64,000 bases of DNA from Mycobacterium sp. 1245805.9 (GCF_001672915.1 NZ_LZKR01000217.1:1-64000); one strand, 5' to 3'. Counted from the stretch's first letter, positions 35,818 through 44,775 are shown. Numbers and translations: made by a program. Notes: generated by a model from the sequence alone, not told the origin.

Positions 35818-37098
35818 CTACAGGAGGTAGCGGTAGGCCGGCGAACCGGGCTCGAGGGCCTCGACGTGGATTTCCGTCGCCCGCATCCGCGCCATCAGCC
35901 CGTCCAGGCCCGCGGCCGATCCCAGCTCGATCCCGACCAGCGCCTCACCGGTTTCCCGGTTGTTGCGCTTGACGTACTCGAACAGGGTGATGTCGTCATT
36001 GGGCCCGAGCACCTCGTCGAGGAACCGGCGCAGCGCGCCCGGCTCCTGCGGGAAGTCCACCAGGAAGTAGTGCTTGAGGCCGAGGTGCACCAGCGAGCGC
36101 TCCAGCACCTCGCCGTAGCGCGACACGTCGTTGTTGCCGCCCGAGATGAGGCACACAACGGTGGATCCCGGCTCGACGTTCGCCTCCAGCAGGCCCGCGA
36201 CCGCCAGCGCGCCCGCCGGTTCGGCGATGATGCCCTCGTTCTGATACAGGTCCAGCATCGCGGTGCACACCGCCCCCTCGTCGACCGTGGTGATCGACAC
36301 CATGTCGCCGGCAGCGGCCAGCGCGGCGTAGGTCAGCGTCCCGGCCCGCTTCACCGCGGCACCGTCGACGAACTGGTCGACGTGGTCCAGCGTCACCGGC
36401 TCGCCGGCGGCCAGCGCGGCCACGATGGCCGCGGCGCCGGCGGGCTCGACGCCGAGCACCGCGGTGTTCGTCGTCCGTTCGGCCAGGTAGGTGGTGATGC
36501 CGGAGATGCAGCCGCCGCCGCCCACCGGCACGACGACCAGGTCGGGCTCCGCCTCGAGTTGGTCGAGGAGCTCCAGGGCGATGGTGCCCTGCCCGGCCAT
36601 GGTCCGCGGGTCGTCGTAGGGCGGCACCAGCGTGGCGCCGGTGCGTTGGACGTCGTCGAGCGCCGCCTCGGCGGCCAGGTCGTAGGTCGACCCGCCCACG
36701 ATCAGTTCGATGAAGTCCCCGCCGTGGTAGCGGATCCGGTCACGTTTCTGTTTGGGCGTCTTGGCCGGCACGTAGACGCGGCCGTGCACGCCGAGGGCGC
36801 GGCACGCGTATGCGAAGCCCTGCGCGTGGTTGCCCGCCGACGAGCACACGACACCGGCGGCCAGCTCCTCCTCGGAGAGCTGCACCAGCAGGTTGTACGC
36901 GCCGCGCAGCTTGTAGGAGCGCACCACCTGCAGGTCTTCGCGCTTGAGGAAGACCTGCGCGCCGGTGACCGCCGACAGCCGATCGCTCAGCTGCAACGGG
37001 GTGGGCGTGACCACGGGGGCGATCCGCTGGGCCGCGGCATCGATGTCGGCCGCGCACAGCGGCGACTCACGCGGGGTCTGGCTCAGTTCAGCGGACAC
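35818..37098 (-). CDS. ilvA: Threonine ammonia-lyase (threonine dehydratase)
   Basis: 426 aa from GTG 37098. Converts L-threonine to 2-oxobutanoate, the first step to isoleucine; cytosolic PLP enzyme. The PLP lysine is in RSYKLRGAYNLL (near residue 62). SSAGNHAQGFAYACRALG, the glycine loop VPVGGGGCISG and the C-terminal ACT-like part (FPQEPGALRRFLDEVLG) are visible; the single regulatory domain gives the shorter IlvA type. It corresponds to Rv1559. Preceded by the Rv1558-like gene (32 bp) and followed by PAP2. Confidence 0.95.
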   Translation of the reverse strand: MSAELSQTPRESPLCAADIDAAAQRIAPVVTPTPLQLSDRLSAVTGAQVFLKREDLQVVRSYKLRGAYNLLVQLSEEELAAGVVCSSAGNHAQGFAYACRALGVHGRVYVPAKTPKQKRDRIRYHGGDFIELIVGGSTYDLAAEAALDDVQRTGATLVPPYDDPRTMAGQGTIALELLDQLEAEPDLVVVPVGGGGCISGITTYLAERTTNTAVLGVEPAGAAAIVAALAAGEPVTLDHVDQFVDGAAVKRAGTLTYAALAAAGDMVSITTVDEGAVCTAMLDLYQNEGIIAEPAGALAVAGLLEANVEPGSTVVCLISGGNNDVSRYGEVLERSLVHLGLKHYFLVDFPQEPGALRRFLDEVLGPNDDITLFEYVKRNNRETGEALVGIELGSAAGLDGLMARMRATEIHVEALEPGSPAYRYLL

Positions 37099-37130
37099 CG
37101 ATCAATGGTCCCATGCCATCCAACTGGGAA

Positions 37131-37568
37131 TTAGCTCACCGGGCTCAGCACGAAGACCGGGATCTGGCGGTCGGTCTTCTTCTGGTACTCGGCGTAGTCG
37201 GGCCACGCCTGCACGGCGCGCTCCCACCAGACGGCCTTCTCGTCGCCGAACACCTCGCGCGCGTCGTAATCGCGGGTGACGGGCCCGTCCTGCAGCTCGA
37301 CGCGCGGGTTCTTCTTGACGTTGTAGTACCAGACGGGGTGCTTCGGGGCGCCGCCGAGCGAGGCGACGACGGCGTACTCGCCGTCGTGCTCGACGCGCAT
37401 CAGCGGGGTCTTGCGGATCTTGCCGGTCTTGGCCCCGACCGTGGTCAGCAGGATGACGGGCTTGCCCTTGAGCTCGGTGCCTTCGGTCCCGCCGGATTCG
37501 GCGTATTTGTCGGCTTGTTCGCGGGACCAATCGAAGGGGCTGGGCGCGTATTCACCTGATAGTGGCAT
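37131..37568 (-). CDS. Deazaflavin (F420)-dependent nitroreductase family protein (Rv1558-like)
   Basis: 145 aa from ATG 37568, starting MPLSGEYAPSPFDWSREQADKY as in M. tuberculosis Rv1558. The split-barrel Ddn family core is KPVILLTTVGAKTGKIRKTPLMRVEHDGEYAVVASLGGAPKHPVWYYN. Family proteins bind coenzyme F420 and reduce quinones or nitro compounds; Ddn activates pretomanid. Whether this paralogue has that activity is not known. Located between a tetR gene (10 bp upstream) and ilvA, on one probable transcript. Confidence 0.92.
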   Translation of the reverse strand: MPLSGEYAPSPFDWSREQADKYAESGGTEGTELKGKPVILLTTVGAKTGKIRKTPLMRVEHDGEYAVVASLGGAPKHPVWYYNVKKNPRVELQDGPVTRDYDAREVFGDEKAVWWERAVQAWPDYAEYQKKTDRQIPVFVLSPVS

Positions 37569-37578
37569 GCCACCGACT

Positions 37579-38136
37579 CTACGGCGCGGCACCCGTCAGA
37601 TAGCGCGCGAGCACCGGTCGCAGCCATGCGGTCAGCGTCGCGTCGTCCATCCCGGCCAGCGCCGGGACCCCGACGACGTAGCGGGCCATCGCGATGCCCA
37701 ACACCTGCGAGCCCACCATCGCGGCCCGTTCGGCGGCGCGGTCGGGCGTGACGGTGGCCAGCGCCGGGGCCACCTGCTCGGCGAACACTTCCAGCAGCGC
37801 GTCGGCGGCGGCCCGATTGGTCGCGGCCGCGCGCAGCAGCGGCAGGAAGGACCCGGCCGGGTCCCACACCTTGACCAGCAGCGGCACCAGCACGTCCGCC
37901 AGCCGCTCGGGTTCGACACCGGAGAGGTCGGGAAAGGTGACCTCGAGCCGCGAGACCTCGGCGAACAGCTCCGCCTTGCTGCCGAAGTAGTGCATGACGA
38001 GCGCGGGATCGACGCTGGCCTCCGACGCGATCGAGCGGATCGTGGTCCGCTCGAAGCCGCGGGCGGCGAACTGCGCCCGCGCCGCGCTCAGGATCGTCGC
38101 CCGGGTGGCCTGCCCGTCTCGGGTCTTCGCCGGCAT
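37579..38136 (-). CDS. TetR family regulator (Rv1556-like)
   Basis: 185 aa from ATG 38136. The N-terminal helix-turn-helix is ATRATILSAARAQFAARGFERTTIRSIASEASVDPALVMHYFGSK, followed by a variable ligand domain. In gene order it matches Rv1556. Two identical palindromic sites lie just upstream in the 92-bp divergent spacer, so it probably represses itself and the 38229-40084 genes. Its own transcript continues into the F420-type protein and ilvA. The ligand is unknown. Confidence 0.92.
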   Translation of the reverse strand: MPAKTRDGQATRATILSAARAQFAARGFERTTIRSIASEASVDPALVMHYFGSKAELFAEVSRLEVTFPDLSGVEPERLADVLVPLLVKVWDPAGSFLPLLRAAATNRAAADALLEVFAEQVAPALATVTPDRAAERAAMVGSQVLGIAMARYVVGVPALAGMDDATLTAWLRPVLARYLTGAAP

Positions 38137-38148
38137 GGCGAAATTGTA

Positions 38149-38163
38149 TTCAACAACTGTTGA
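38149..38163. promoter_or_regulatory. TetR operator, copy 1
   Basis: TTCAACAACTGTTGA, a dyad with TCAACA/TGTTGA arms, lies 13 bases before the tetR ATG at 38136. It is identical to copy 2 at 38192. Confidence 0.7.
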
Positions 38164-38191
38164 CACCGCCAGCACGCGGGCCTACGTTGAG

Positions 38192-38206
38192 TTCAACAAC
38201 TGTTGA
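38192..38206. promoter_or_regulatory. TetR operator, copy 2
   Basis: TTCAACAACTGTTGA again, extended to TTCAACA-AC-TGTTGAA with perfect 7-bp arms. It lies 23 bases before the ATG at 38229. Centre-to-centre distance to copy 1 is 43 bp (about four turns). Confidence 0.7.
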
Positions 38207-38228
38207 AATCGATTCTTGGGAGCCCGCC

Positions 38229-38636
38229 ATGACCGTGACCGTCATCCAGATCGGGCTCGATCCCGACGTGATCGATTGCTCGGCGCCGGATTTCGCCCAA
38301 TTCCCGGGGCTGTCCAGGGACACACTGCGGGCCGCCAACAACGACAACGTCGCGGCGTTGCGCGCGGCCGGCTACCAGGTCGACAACTGCCTGATCGACT
38401 TCGGCACGGCGGGCGCCGAAAAAGCCCGCCGATGGCTGGAAGCCAAGCGCTACGACGCGGTGCTGATCGGGGCCGGGATCCGCCTGGTCGCGAGCAACAC
38501 CCTGCTGTTCGAGTCGATCGTCAACACCGCGCACGCGACGCAGCCCGGCTGCCGCTTCGTCTTCAACCGCGCGGCGGTGTCGACGCCCGGCGACATCCGC
38601 CGCTGGTACCCCGAGCCGGAAGCAGCGGTGCGATGA
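38229..38636 (+). CDS. Conserved unknown protein, TetR-linked
   Basis: 135 aa from ATG 38229, with GGGAG upstream. The sequence starts MTVTVIQIGLDPDVIDCSAP and continues FAQFPGLSRDTLRAANNDNVAALRAAGYQVDNCLIDFGTAG, then YDAVLIGAGIRLVASNTLLF, then RFVFNRAAVSTPGDIRRWYPEPE. The strand-loop-helix patterns suggest an alpha/beta, Rossmann-like or flavodoxin-like single domain, without a clear nucleotide motif. No family name is recognised. The stop overlaps the start of the FAD monooxygenase (ATGA), so the two work together, probably under the TetR repressor. Confidence 0.8.
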   Translation: MTVTVIQIGLDPDVIDCSAPDFAQFPGLSRDTLRAANNDNVAALRAAGYQVDNCLIDFGTAGAEKARRWLEAKRYDAVLIGAGIRLVASNTLLFESIVNTAHATQPGCRFVFNRAAVSTPGDIRRWYPEPEAAVR

Positions 38637-40084
38637 ACACCGCGCACCACGTCGACGTCCTGGTGGTTGGCGCGGGCCCAACGGGCCTGACCGCCGCCGG
38701 TGACCTGGCCCGCGCCGGGCGGTCGGTCGCCCTGCTGGAGCGCTGGCCAAGCGAAAACCCCTCCAGCCGCGCGTTCGCCACCATGGCCCGGACGCTGGAA
38801 GTGCTCGACAACCGCGGGCTGGCCGACGAGGTGCTGGCGCGCGGACACCGCGCGCCGGGCGTGCGGCTGTTCGCCGGCGCCCGCATCGACCTGACGCATC
38901 TCGACTCGCCGTACCCGTTCGTGTTGGTCACCCCGCAGGGCAACGTCGATGCGGCATTGCGCCGATACGCGCTGGCCGAGGGGGCCGACCTGCGCCGCGG
39001 CGTCGAGGTGATCGCGCTGGACCAGGACGCCGATGGCGTCACCGTGACCGCCCGTCCCAAGGGCGACGACGATCCCGCGCATCGGCAGACCTGGCGGTCG
39101 CGGTACGTGATCGGCGCCGACGGCGCGCACAGCACCGTTCGAAGGTTGGTGGGCGCAGACTTTCCGGGCAAGACGGTGCTGACGTCGATCGTGCTGGCCG
39201 ACGTCAAGCTGGCCGGCGGACCCTCCGGCGGCGGCTTGACGGTGGGAGCCACCGGGAACGTCCTGGGGTTCCTGGCGCCCTACGACCGCCTCGACGCGGG
39301 CGGCTCGTGGTATCGCGCCATGGTGTGGGACCGCGACCACCAGGTGCCCGACACCGAGCCCGTCGACGACGGCGAGATCGTCGACGTCCTCACCCGGGCC
39401 ATGCACACCGATTTCGGTGTGATCGACATCGGCTGGAAGTCCCGATTCCATTGCGACGAAAGGCAAGTCGAGCAATACCGGCACGGCCGGGTGTTCTTGG
39501 CCGGCGACGCCGCGCACGTTCACTCCCCCATGGGTGGTCAGGGCATGAACACCGGGATCCAGGACGCCGCGAACTTGGCGTGGAAGCTCGACGCAGTGCT
39601 GGGCGGCGCCGACGATGGCCTGCTGGACTCCTACCATGACGAGCGCCACCCGATCGGCAGACGCGTGCTGATCCAGTCCGGGTTGATAGCCCGCGCGGTG
39701 ACGCTGCACCCGCGACCCGCCCGCTGGCTGCGTAACCTGTTGGCCCCCAAACTGCTTCGTATTCCCGCGGTACGCGACCTGGTGGCCGGCAGCTTCGCAG
39801 GCACCACGCTGCGTTACGGCCGGCGCGGGCCGGTCGGCACCCGCGCCACCCAGATACCGCTGGTCGAGGGACGGTTGGCCGAGCTGCAGCGCACCGGCGG
39901 ATTCGTGCTGGTGCGCGAACGCGGCGCGGCGCCGGTCGAGGCGCCGGGAACGATCCAGGCCGAGCGAGCAGACGACGGCCCGGCGGTGCTGGTGCGCCCC
40001 GACGGGTACATCGCCTGGGCGGGAGCGTCCGCCGAAGCCCCGATCCCGGCTACCGCGACCCGGCCAGCTCAGCGATCGCGTTGA
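38633..40084 (+). CDS. FAD-dependent aromatic-type monooxygenase
   Basis: 483 aa from ATG 38633. The group A flavoprotein hydroxylase signatures are present: GxGxxG at VDVLVVGAGPTGLTAAGDLA, the DG motif in YVIGADGAHSTVRRLVG, and the GD motif in GRVFLAGDAAHVHSPMGGQGMNTGIQDAANLAWKL. Such enzymes hydroxylate aromatic or polyketide compounds with NAD(P)H and O2. The C-terminal thioredoxin-like part is short. The last 35 bases overlap the 3' end of plsB1. TetR control with twin operators suggests induction by a xenobiotic or metabolite. Confidence 0.92.
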   Translation: MNTAHHVDVLVVGAGPTGLTAAGDLARAGRSVALLERWPSENPSSRAFATMARTLEVLDNRGLADEVLARGHRAPGVRLFAGARIDLTHLDSPYPFVLVTPQGNVDAALRRYALAEGADLRRGVEVIALDQDADGVTVTARPKGDDDPAHRQTWRSRYVIGADGAHSTVRRLVGADFPGKTVLTSIVLADVKLAGGPSGGGLTVGATGNVLGFLAPYDRLDAGGSWYRAMVWDRDHQVPDTEPVDDGEIVDVLTRAMHTDFGVIDIGWKSRFHCDERQVEQYRHGRVFLAGDAAHVHSPMGGQGMNTGIQDAANLAWKLDAVLGGADDGLLDSYHDERHPIGRRVLIQSGLIARAVTLHPRPARWLRNLLAPKLLRIPAVRDLVAGSFAGTTLRYGRRGPVGTRATQIPLVEGRLAELQRTGGFVLVRERGAAPVEAPGTIQAERADDGPAVLVRPDGYIAWAGASAEAPIPATATRPAQRSR

Positions 40085-41957
40085 CGCGCCGCACAGCGGT
40101 GGCGATCTCGTCGGCGAACTCGCGTCGCCGCTGGGCGATCCGGGGGTCCTCGAACCCGTCCACCAGCTCGCGATGCCGCGCCAATCGCAGCGCGGTCTTG
40201 AACAGCTCCATCGACCTCGATTCGGCGCTGGCCATCCTGCGCTGCAGCTCCCACTGCTTGCCCACCTCGAGGCATTCGGTGAGAAACGTGTCCTCGTCGA
40301 ATGATTCGTCGTCGTAGGCGGCCAGCCGGTCGGCGACGATGTGGTAAGCGTCCAGGAACGGGCGCAGCACCAGGTGCGCCAGCAGCAGGTCGGCCTTCTC
40401 CAGCAACCCGCGCACGTCCGCGGCGCGCGCGGCCTTGCTGGTGTTTTCGACCCGCCCGATCAGGCGCACCTCGTCGGCGAGTTCCTTTTCGAACTGTGCG
40501 CGGGCCGAGAACAAGAACTCGAACTTGAGCAACTCGCGCAGGCTCAGCGCCTCGTCGCGCACGGTCGTCGGCAACACCAGGCGGTCCACCGAATTCTCGG
40601 CGTCTTCGACGGCCGCGAGCAGCGCCGTCTCGGCGATCGCGCGGTCGACCAGGATGTGGATGGCGGTGTTGCGGTAGAACGCCGCGACCAGGTGCTGGTC
40701 GGCCCCGATGCCCCAGACGGGTTCGGTGCCGGCGTCGTAGACGCTGACCACGCCGGAGGCGACGAGTTGGTGCAGCGTCCAGCGGATCGTCGAGCGGTTC
40801 GTCAGGTCGGCGGCGCCGGCCACCGTCCAGTTCCGCGCCCCGATGTAGCTGGCCAGTGGACGCACGGTGGCCAGCACCTCGCTGATGGACAACGACCGGT
40901 CCGCCCCCAGCAGCGCGAGGCTGACCACCGCGGTGGGGGTGACCGGCGTCGCGCGGTTGATCCGGTGCTCGACATCCAGTGCGATGCGCTCGATTTCGGT
41001 CCCGGCGCCCGACGCCGAGGTATCCAAGGCGCGCAACTCTTCCAGCCGCTTGCGCAACGGCAGCGGTTCGCCGAAGTCAAGGTAGGCGCGCCCGAGCCGC
41101 TCGCCCTGCTGTCGCGCCAGCCGGACCAGAAAGCGGAAGTCCTCCGGCCGTTTCGCCGCGCCGTAGGCCTCGGTGGTCATCGCCTCCACCTCGTGCAGCT
41201 GGTCGTAGACGATGGAGGTCGGCACCAAATAGACTTCGGGGCCGTCGATTTCGTCGACGGCGTCGCTGATATAGCGCAGGATGCCGTACACGGGCGGGCG
41301 CAGCTTGCCGGTCCGGGTCCGGCCCCCTTCGATCGACCAGGTGAGGTTGACGTGGTTTTGCACCAGCTGGGCGGCGTAGGCGCGTAACGCGAACCGGTAC
41401 ACCGGAATGTCCTTGGTCTGCCGCCGGATGAAGATCGTGCCCGTGCGCTTTGCCCAGGCGCCCATCGGAAAGAAGTTCAGGTTCGCCCCGCCGAAGGTGA
41501 GCGCGGGCGAGAGGCGGTTGGCCTGGATCGACTCGGGCAGCAACAGGCCGTCCAGGTAGGAGCGATGCGAAAAGGCAAACGCCAGCGTCGCTTTGCGGTC
41601 CAGCTTGCGCAGCTGGGCGATCTGATCCTCGTCGACGAGGATGTCGTAGGCCCGCATCAGCCAGCAACTGAAGCTGCGCCAGGCCCTGACCGCCCGCTCG
41701 TCCAGCGACGGCGCCATCTCGCGCAGGTAGCCGGCGGCCTCGGCGCGCACGTCGTCGCGGTCGCGCCCGAGCTCCTCCGCCAGCTTGGCCAGCCGCTCGT
41801 CGAACCAGGGCGCCGCCAACAGCTCCACCACCTCGTCGGGGTCGCTCGGTAACGGCGTCGTCGACGTCGACCCGTCGACAATTCCGGTGCGCTGCAGCAG
41901 CTTTCGCACCCCCATGCGCCCCATTTCGCGCGCCGACACGACCGGCTCCCCGCTCAC
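40050..41957 (-). CDS. plsB1: Glycerol-3-phosphate acyltransferase
   Basis: 635 aa from GTG 41957, which overlaps the fadD11 stop as GTGA; nearby later starts exist (ATG in REMGRMGVRK). Acylates sn-glycerol-3-phosphate at position 1, the first step of phospholipid and triacylglycerol synthesis, at the inner membrane. The acyltransferase motifs are FSHRSYLDG (HX4D, near residue 130), GTIFIRRQ and a SIEGGRTRTGKL box. Length matches Rv1551 (621 aa). The fadD11-plsB1 pair would activate a fatty acid and pass it to glycerol phosphate. Confidence 0.94.
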   Translation of the reverse strand: MSGEPVVSAREMGRMGVRKLLQRTGIVDGSTSTTPLPSDPDEVVELLAAPWFDERLAKLAEELGRDRDDVRAEAAGYLREMAPSLDERAVRAWRSFSCWLMRAYDILVDEDQIAQLRKLDRKATLAFAFSHRSYLDGLLLPESIQANRLSPALTFGGANLNFFPMGAWAKRTGTIFIRRQTKDIPVYRFALRAYAAQLVQNHVNLTWSIEGGRTRTGKLRPPVYGILRYISDAVDEIDGPEVYLVPTSIVYDQLHEVEAMTTEAYGAAKRPEDFRFLVRLARQQGERLGRAYLDFGEPLPLRKRLEELRALDTSASGAGTEIERIALDVEHRINRATPVTPTAVVSLALLGADRSLSISEVLATVRPLASYIGARNWTVAGAADLTNRSTIRWTLHQLVASGVVSVYDAGTEPVWGIGADQHLVAAFYRNTAIHILVDRAIAETALLAAVEDAENSVDRLVLPTTVRDEALSLRELLKFEFLFSARAQFEKELADEVRLIGRVENTSKAARAADVRGLLEKADLLLAHLVLRPFLDAYHIVADRLAAYDDESFDEDTFLTECLEVGKQWELQRRMASAESRSMELFKTALRLARHRELVDGFEDPRIAQRRREFADEIATAVRRVNAIAELAGSR

Positions 41958-43780
41958 GCCGGCTGCGCCGTCACGGGTTCGGAGGGCTCGTGGACGTCGG
42001 GATGAAGGTCGGAAGAATACAGTTCCTCGATCTCCGCCGCGTACTTCGCCATGATCGGCTTGCGCTTGAGCTTCATCGTGAGCGTGATCTCGTCCCCGCC
42101 CGGCTCCCACAGGGTAGGCAATACCCGGAAGCGCTTGATCTGTTCCACCCGAGACAGTTTGGCGTTGCCCTCGGCCACACCCGCTGCGATCTGGGCGATG
42201 ACGTCCGGATGGTTCGCCAGCGCGGCCGGCGAGGCGTCCGAAAGGCCGCACTGGGCCGCGTAGGGTCCGACCGAGTCGGCGTCGAACACCATCAGGGCGG
42301 CGTTGTACGGCCGTCCGTCACCGATGGTGATCATCACGCCGACCATCGGGCAGGCGGCCAGGACGGTGTTCTCAATGTTGGCCGGCGACATGTTCTTTCC
42401 GGCCGCGTTGATGATCAGCTCCTTCTTGCGGTCCACCACCCGCAGATACCCCTCGGCGTCGGCCTCGAAGATGTCACCGGTGTGCAGCCAGCCGTCCTCG
42501 TCGATCGCCTCGGCGGTCTTGGCGGGTTCCTTGCGGTAGCCCTTCATCACCAGCGGACCGCGGATCAGCAACTCGCCGTCGTCGGCGATCTTGCCCTCCA
42601 GACCGGGCAGCAACTTGCCAACGGTGCCGAGTCGGGCGTCGCTCGGATTGCTCACGGTCGCCACGCAACTCAGCTCCGACATGCCCCAGACCTCGGCGAT
42701 CGGGATGCCGATGCTGAGGAAGAAGGCCAGCGTCTCGATGGGAATCGGCGCCGCCCCGGATACCGCCCAGCGCAGTTCGCCGAAGCCGAGCCGCTCCCGC
42801 AGCTTGGACAACACCAGTTCGTCGGCCTTGGCCCATTCGGCGGCCAGTTCGTCCGACATCTCCTCGCCGGCCACCAGGGCCGCAGCACGTCGGGCGGCCA
42901 CCGACATCCCCCACTGCAACGCCTGCCGCTTGACTTCGTCCGTCTCGTGGGTCACGGCGAATTCGATTGCGGCCTTGAGCTTTTCCCACACCCGGGGCAC
43001 CGCGCCCCACACCGTGGGCCGCACGTCGGGCAGTGCGGCGGCGATGGCGCGCGCGTCGGGGATCGCCGTGACCTGGGAGCCGAACACCTCCAGGCTGTAC
43101 AGCCCCTGCACCCGGTCGGCGATGTGTGCGGTCGGGAGGAACGACGTGACCCGGTCACCGAACTGGGCCGGCAGAACCGAGTCGAGGGCGAACGCCTCGA
43201 ACAGCAGGTTGGCGTGGGTCATCTCCACGCCCTTGGGGTTTCCGGTGGTCCCGGACGTGTAGATGAGCGTGACGACGTCGTCGGGTCGCACCGCCCGCCA
43301 GGTGGATTCGAAGTCGAAGTCGTCGGGCGCGGCGGCATACAGCTCGTCGACGGAGATGGTGCCCGGCGGCGAGCCGTCGATGCAGACGATGTGCTCGACG
43401 GTCGCGCCGCTGGCGCGAATGCGGTCGACGTACTGCTCCTCGCAGATCGCGACCTTGGTGCCGGCGTTGTCGAACAGGTAGGTCAGCTGCTCGGCGGGCA
43501 GCGTGTTGTAGACCGAAAACGACACGGCGCCAACGTGTTGGGCGCCGATCTCCAACGGGTAGAACTCGATCCGGTTGGCCATCATCAGCGACACCGTGTC
43601 GCCCCGTCCCACCCGGAGACCCGCCAGGCCGGCGGCGACATTGCGCACCTGCTCCGCGAGCTCGCGCCAGGTCAGCGTCTGGGTGCCGCCGGGGGTCCGC
43701 AGCGCGACGGCGTCCGGTTCGATCGACGCGGTGCGCTGGAACGCCTCGCACAACGTGGCCGGACGTTCGGTTGTCGTCAT
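41954..43780 (-). CDS. fadD11: Long-chain fatty acid--CoA ligase
   Basis: 608 aa from ATG 43780, with AAGGAG upstream. ANL superfamily: the AMP-binding P-loop VVTLIYTSGTTGNPKGVEMTHANL is near residues 170-190, GYRKEPAKTAEAIDEDGWLHTGD precedes the hinge VVDRKKELIINAAGKNMSP, and the C-terminal Lys region is MKLKRKPIMAKY. Activates fatty acids as acyl-AMP and then acyl-CoA. In M. tuberculosis the same locus is split into fadD11.1 and fadD11; here it is intact. It follows the VOC gene by 71 bp and overlaps plsB1. Confidence 0.93.
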   Translation of the reverse strand: MTTTERPATLCEAFQRTASIEPDAVALRTPGGTQTLTWRELAEQVRNVAAGLAGLRVGRGDTVSLMMANRIEFYPLEIGAQHVGAVSFSVYNTLPAEQLTYLFDNAGTKVAICEEQYVDRIRASGATVEHIVCIDGSPPGTISVDELYAAAPDDFDFESTWRAVRPDDVVTLIYTSGTTGNPKGVEMTHANLLFEAFALDSVLPAQFGDRVTSFLPTAHIADRVQGLYSLEVFGSQVTAIPDARAIAAALPDVRPTVWGAVPRVWEKLKAAIEFAVTHETDEVKRQALQWGMSVAARRAAALVAGEEMSDELAAEWAKADELVLSKLRERLGFGELRWAVSGAAPIPIETLAFFLSIGIPIAEVWGMSELSCVATVSNPSDARLGTVGKLLPGLEGKIADDGELLIRGPLVMKGYRKEPAKTAEAIDEDGWLHTGDIFEADAEGYLRVVDRKKELIINAAGKNMSPANIENTVLAACPMVGVMITIGDGRPYNAALMVFDADSVGPYAAQCGLSDASPAALANHPDVIAQIAAGVAEGNAKLSRVEQIKRFRVLPTLWEPGGDEITLTMKLKRKPIMAKYAAEIEELYSSDLHPDVHEPSEPVTAQPA

Positions 43781-43851
43781 TCGGTTCTCCTTCGCGCCGG
43801 ATCAGCACAGCCCTCGTGAGCGTACGTCCGCGGGTTGTGGCGCGGAACACA

Positions 43852-44331
43852 TCACCCGGCATCGGGGCGCCAGAGCTGCACCGTGGTCGTCGCGCCGCCG
43901 GGCAATTCGAGCAGTTCGATGGGGGTGCCGTCGGGATCGTAGATGAAGAACATCCGCACACCGCCGATGTCGACGGGCGCCTCGGCCCGCACGTCGGGGT
44001 GGTGGCGCCGGACGGTTTCGTAGGTGGCGTCGAGGTCGTCGACCCGGAACGACATGTTGGTGTAGCCCAGGTGCGGGCCGCTCGGGGACGCCGGCACAGC
44101 GCCCAACGACAGCAGCTCGACCATGGTGGCGGCGATCAGCCCGCCGACCATGCGACCCTGTTGCGCGGCCCCGCCGGTCACCGAGTCCAGTCCGGCCCCG
44201 GCCAACTCGACGTCGAACACGACGTCCATGCCCAGCACCGCGGTGTAGAACGCCACGGAGGCCTTGATGTCGGAGACGCCGATGCAGATGTGGGAGAAGT
44301 TCTGCACGGCGATCGGCTGCGGTTGGGTCAT
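43852..44331 (-). CDS. VOC (glyoxalase/dioxygenase fold) family protein
   Basis: 159 aa from ATG 44331, with GAGGAGC upstream. Two beta-alpha-beta-beta-beta halves are visible: FSHICIGVSDIKASVAFYTAVLGM and MSFRVDDLDATYETVRRHHPD...VRMFFIYDPDGTPIELLELPG. His14-type and Glu positions (SHICIG, IELLEL) could bind a metal. The superfamily includes glyoxalases, dioxygenases and resistance proteins, and the reaction is not assignable. It starts 16 bp after the merR stop and precedes fadD11. Confidence 0.85.
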   Translation of the reverse strand: MTQPQPIAVQNFSHICIGVSDIKASVAFYTAVLGMDVVFDVELAGAGLDSVTGGAAQQGRMVGGLIAATMVELLSLGAVPASPSGPHLGYTNMSFRVDDLDATYETVRRHHPDVRAEAPVDIGGVRMFFIYDPDGTPIELLELPGGATTTVQLWRPDAG

Positions 44332-44347
44332 GGCTGCTCCTCAGGCC

Positions 44348-44749
44348 CTAGATCGCATGCGGCACCGCCGGCGCGCTGTGAATCCCACAGGTGCAGGCGT
44401 CGATCGACGGACACGTGCAGCGCATCCCCCACTCGATGACGGCCCGCGCCCGGGCCAGCGACTCGAGCTGCGCGTCGATCTCGGCCAGCTTTGCCTCGGC
44501 CAGGGCCCGGCTGGCGGGGCGTCCCGGCGCGTCGTCGGCGAACAGCAGCTGGATCTCCTCCAGCGCGAACCCGGCGGACTTGCACAGGCGGATCACCTCG
44601 AGCCGGGCGAGCACCGAATCGTCGTAGCGGCGCTGTCCGCCCAGCCGCGCCGGCGCCGACACCAGCCCGATCTGCTCGTAGTAGCGCAGCGTGGTGGCGG
44701 CCACCCCCGCCCGGCGTGCCACCTCCCCGATCGTCAGGCTTGGGGCCAT
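44348..44749 (-). CDS. MerR family regulator with C-terminal Cys cluster
   Basis: 133 aa from ATG 44749. N-terminal MerR helix-turn-helix (LTIGEVARRAGVAATTLRYYEQIGLVSAPARLGGQRRY), then a dimerisation helix. The C-terminal MRCTCPSIDACTCGIHSAP has four Cys (C-x-C-x5-C-x-C) and suggests metal or redox sensing. A perfect 9-bp-arm dyad with MerR-promoter geometry lies 27 bp upstream. Probably controls itself with VOC-fadD11-plsB1 and the divergent oxidoreductase. Confidence 0.92.
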   Translation of the reverse strand: MAPSLTIGEVARRAGVAATTLRYYEQIGLVSAPARLGGQRRYDDSVLARLEVIRLCKSAGFALEEIQLLFADDAPGRPASRALAEAKLAEIDAQLESLARARAVIEWGMRCTCPSIDACTCGIHSAPAVPHAI

Positions 44750-44775
44750 GTCGCCTCCCGGGAAAATCGATGCTT

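Noticed and set aside
38216..38632. Upstream extension of the FAD monooxygenase frame
   Set aside because: The frame is open but out of phase with the real 135-aa gene there; the flavin domain starts at MNTAHHVDVLVVGAGP (38633).
41958..42251. Longer plsB1 start inside fadD11
   Set aside because: The upstream extension is out-of-frame fadD11 sequence with no acyltransferase similarity; the GTGA overlap at 41954-41957 is the natural start.
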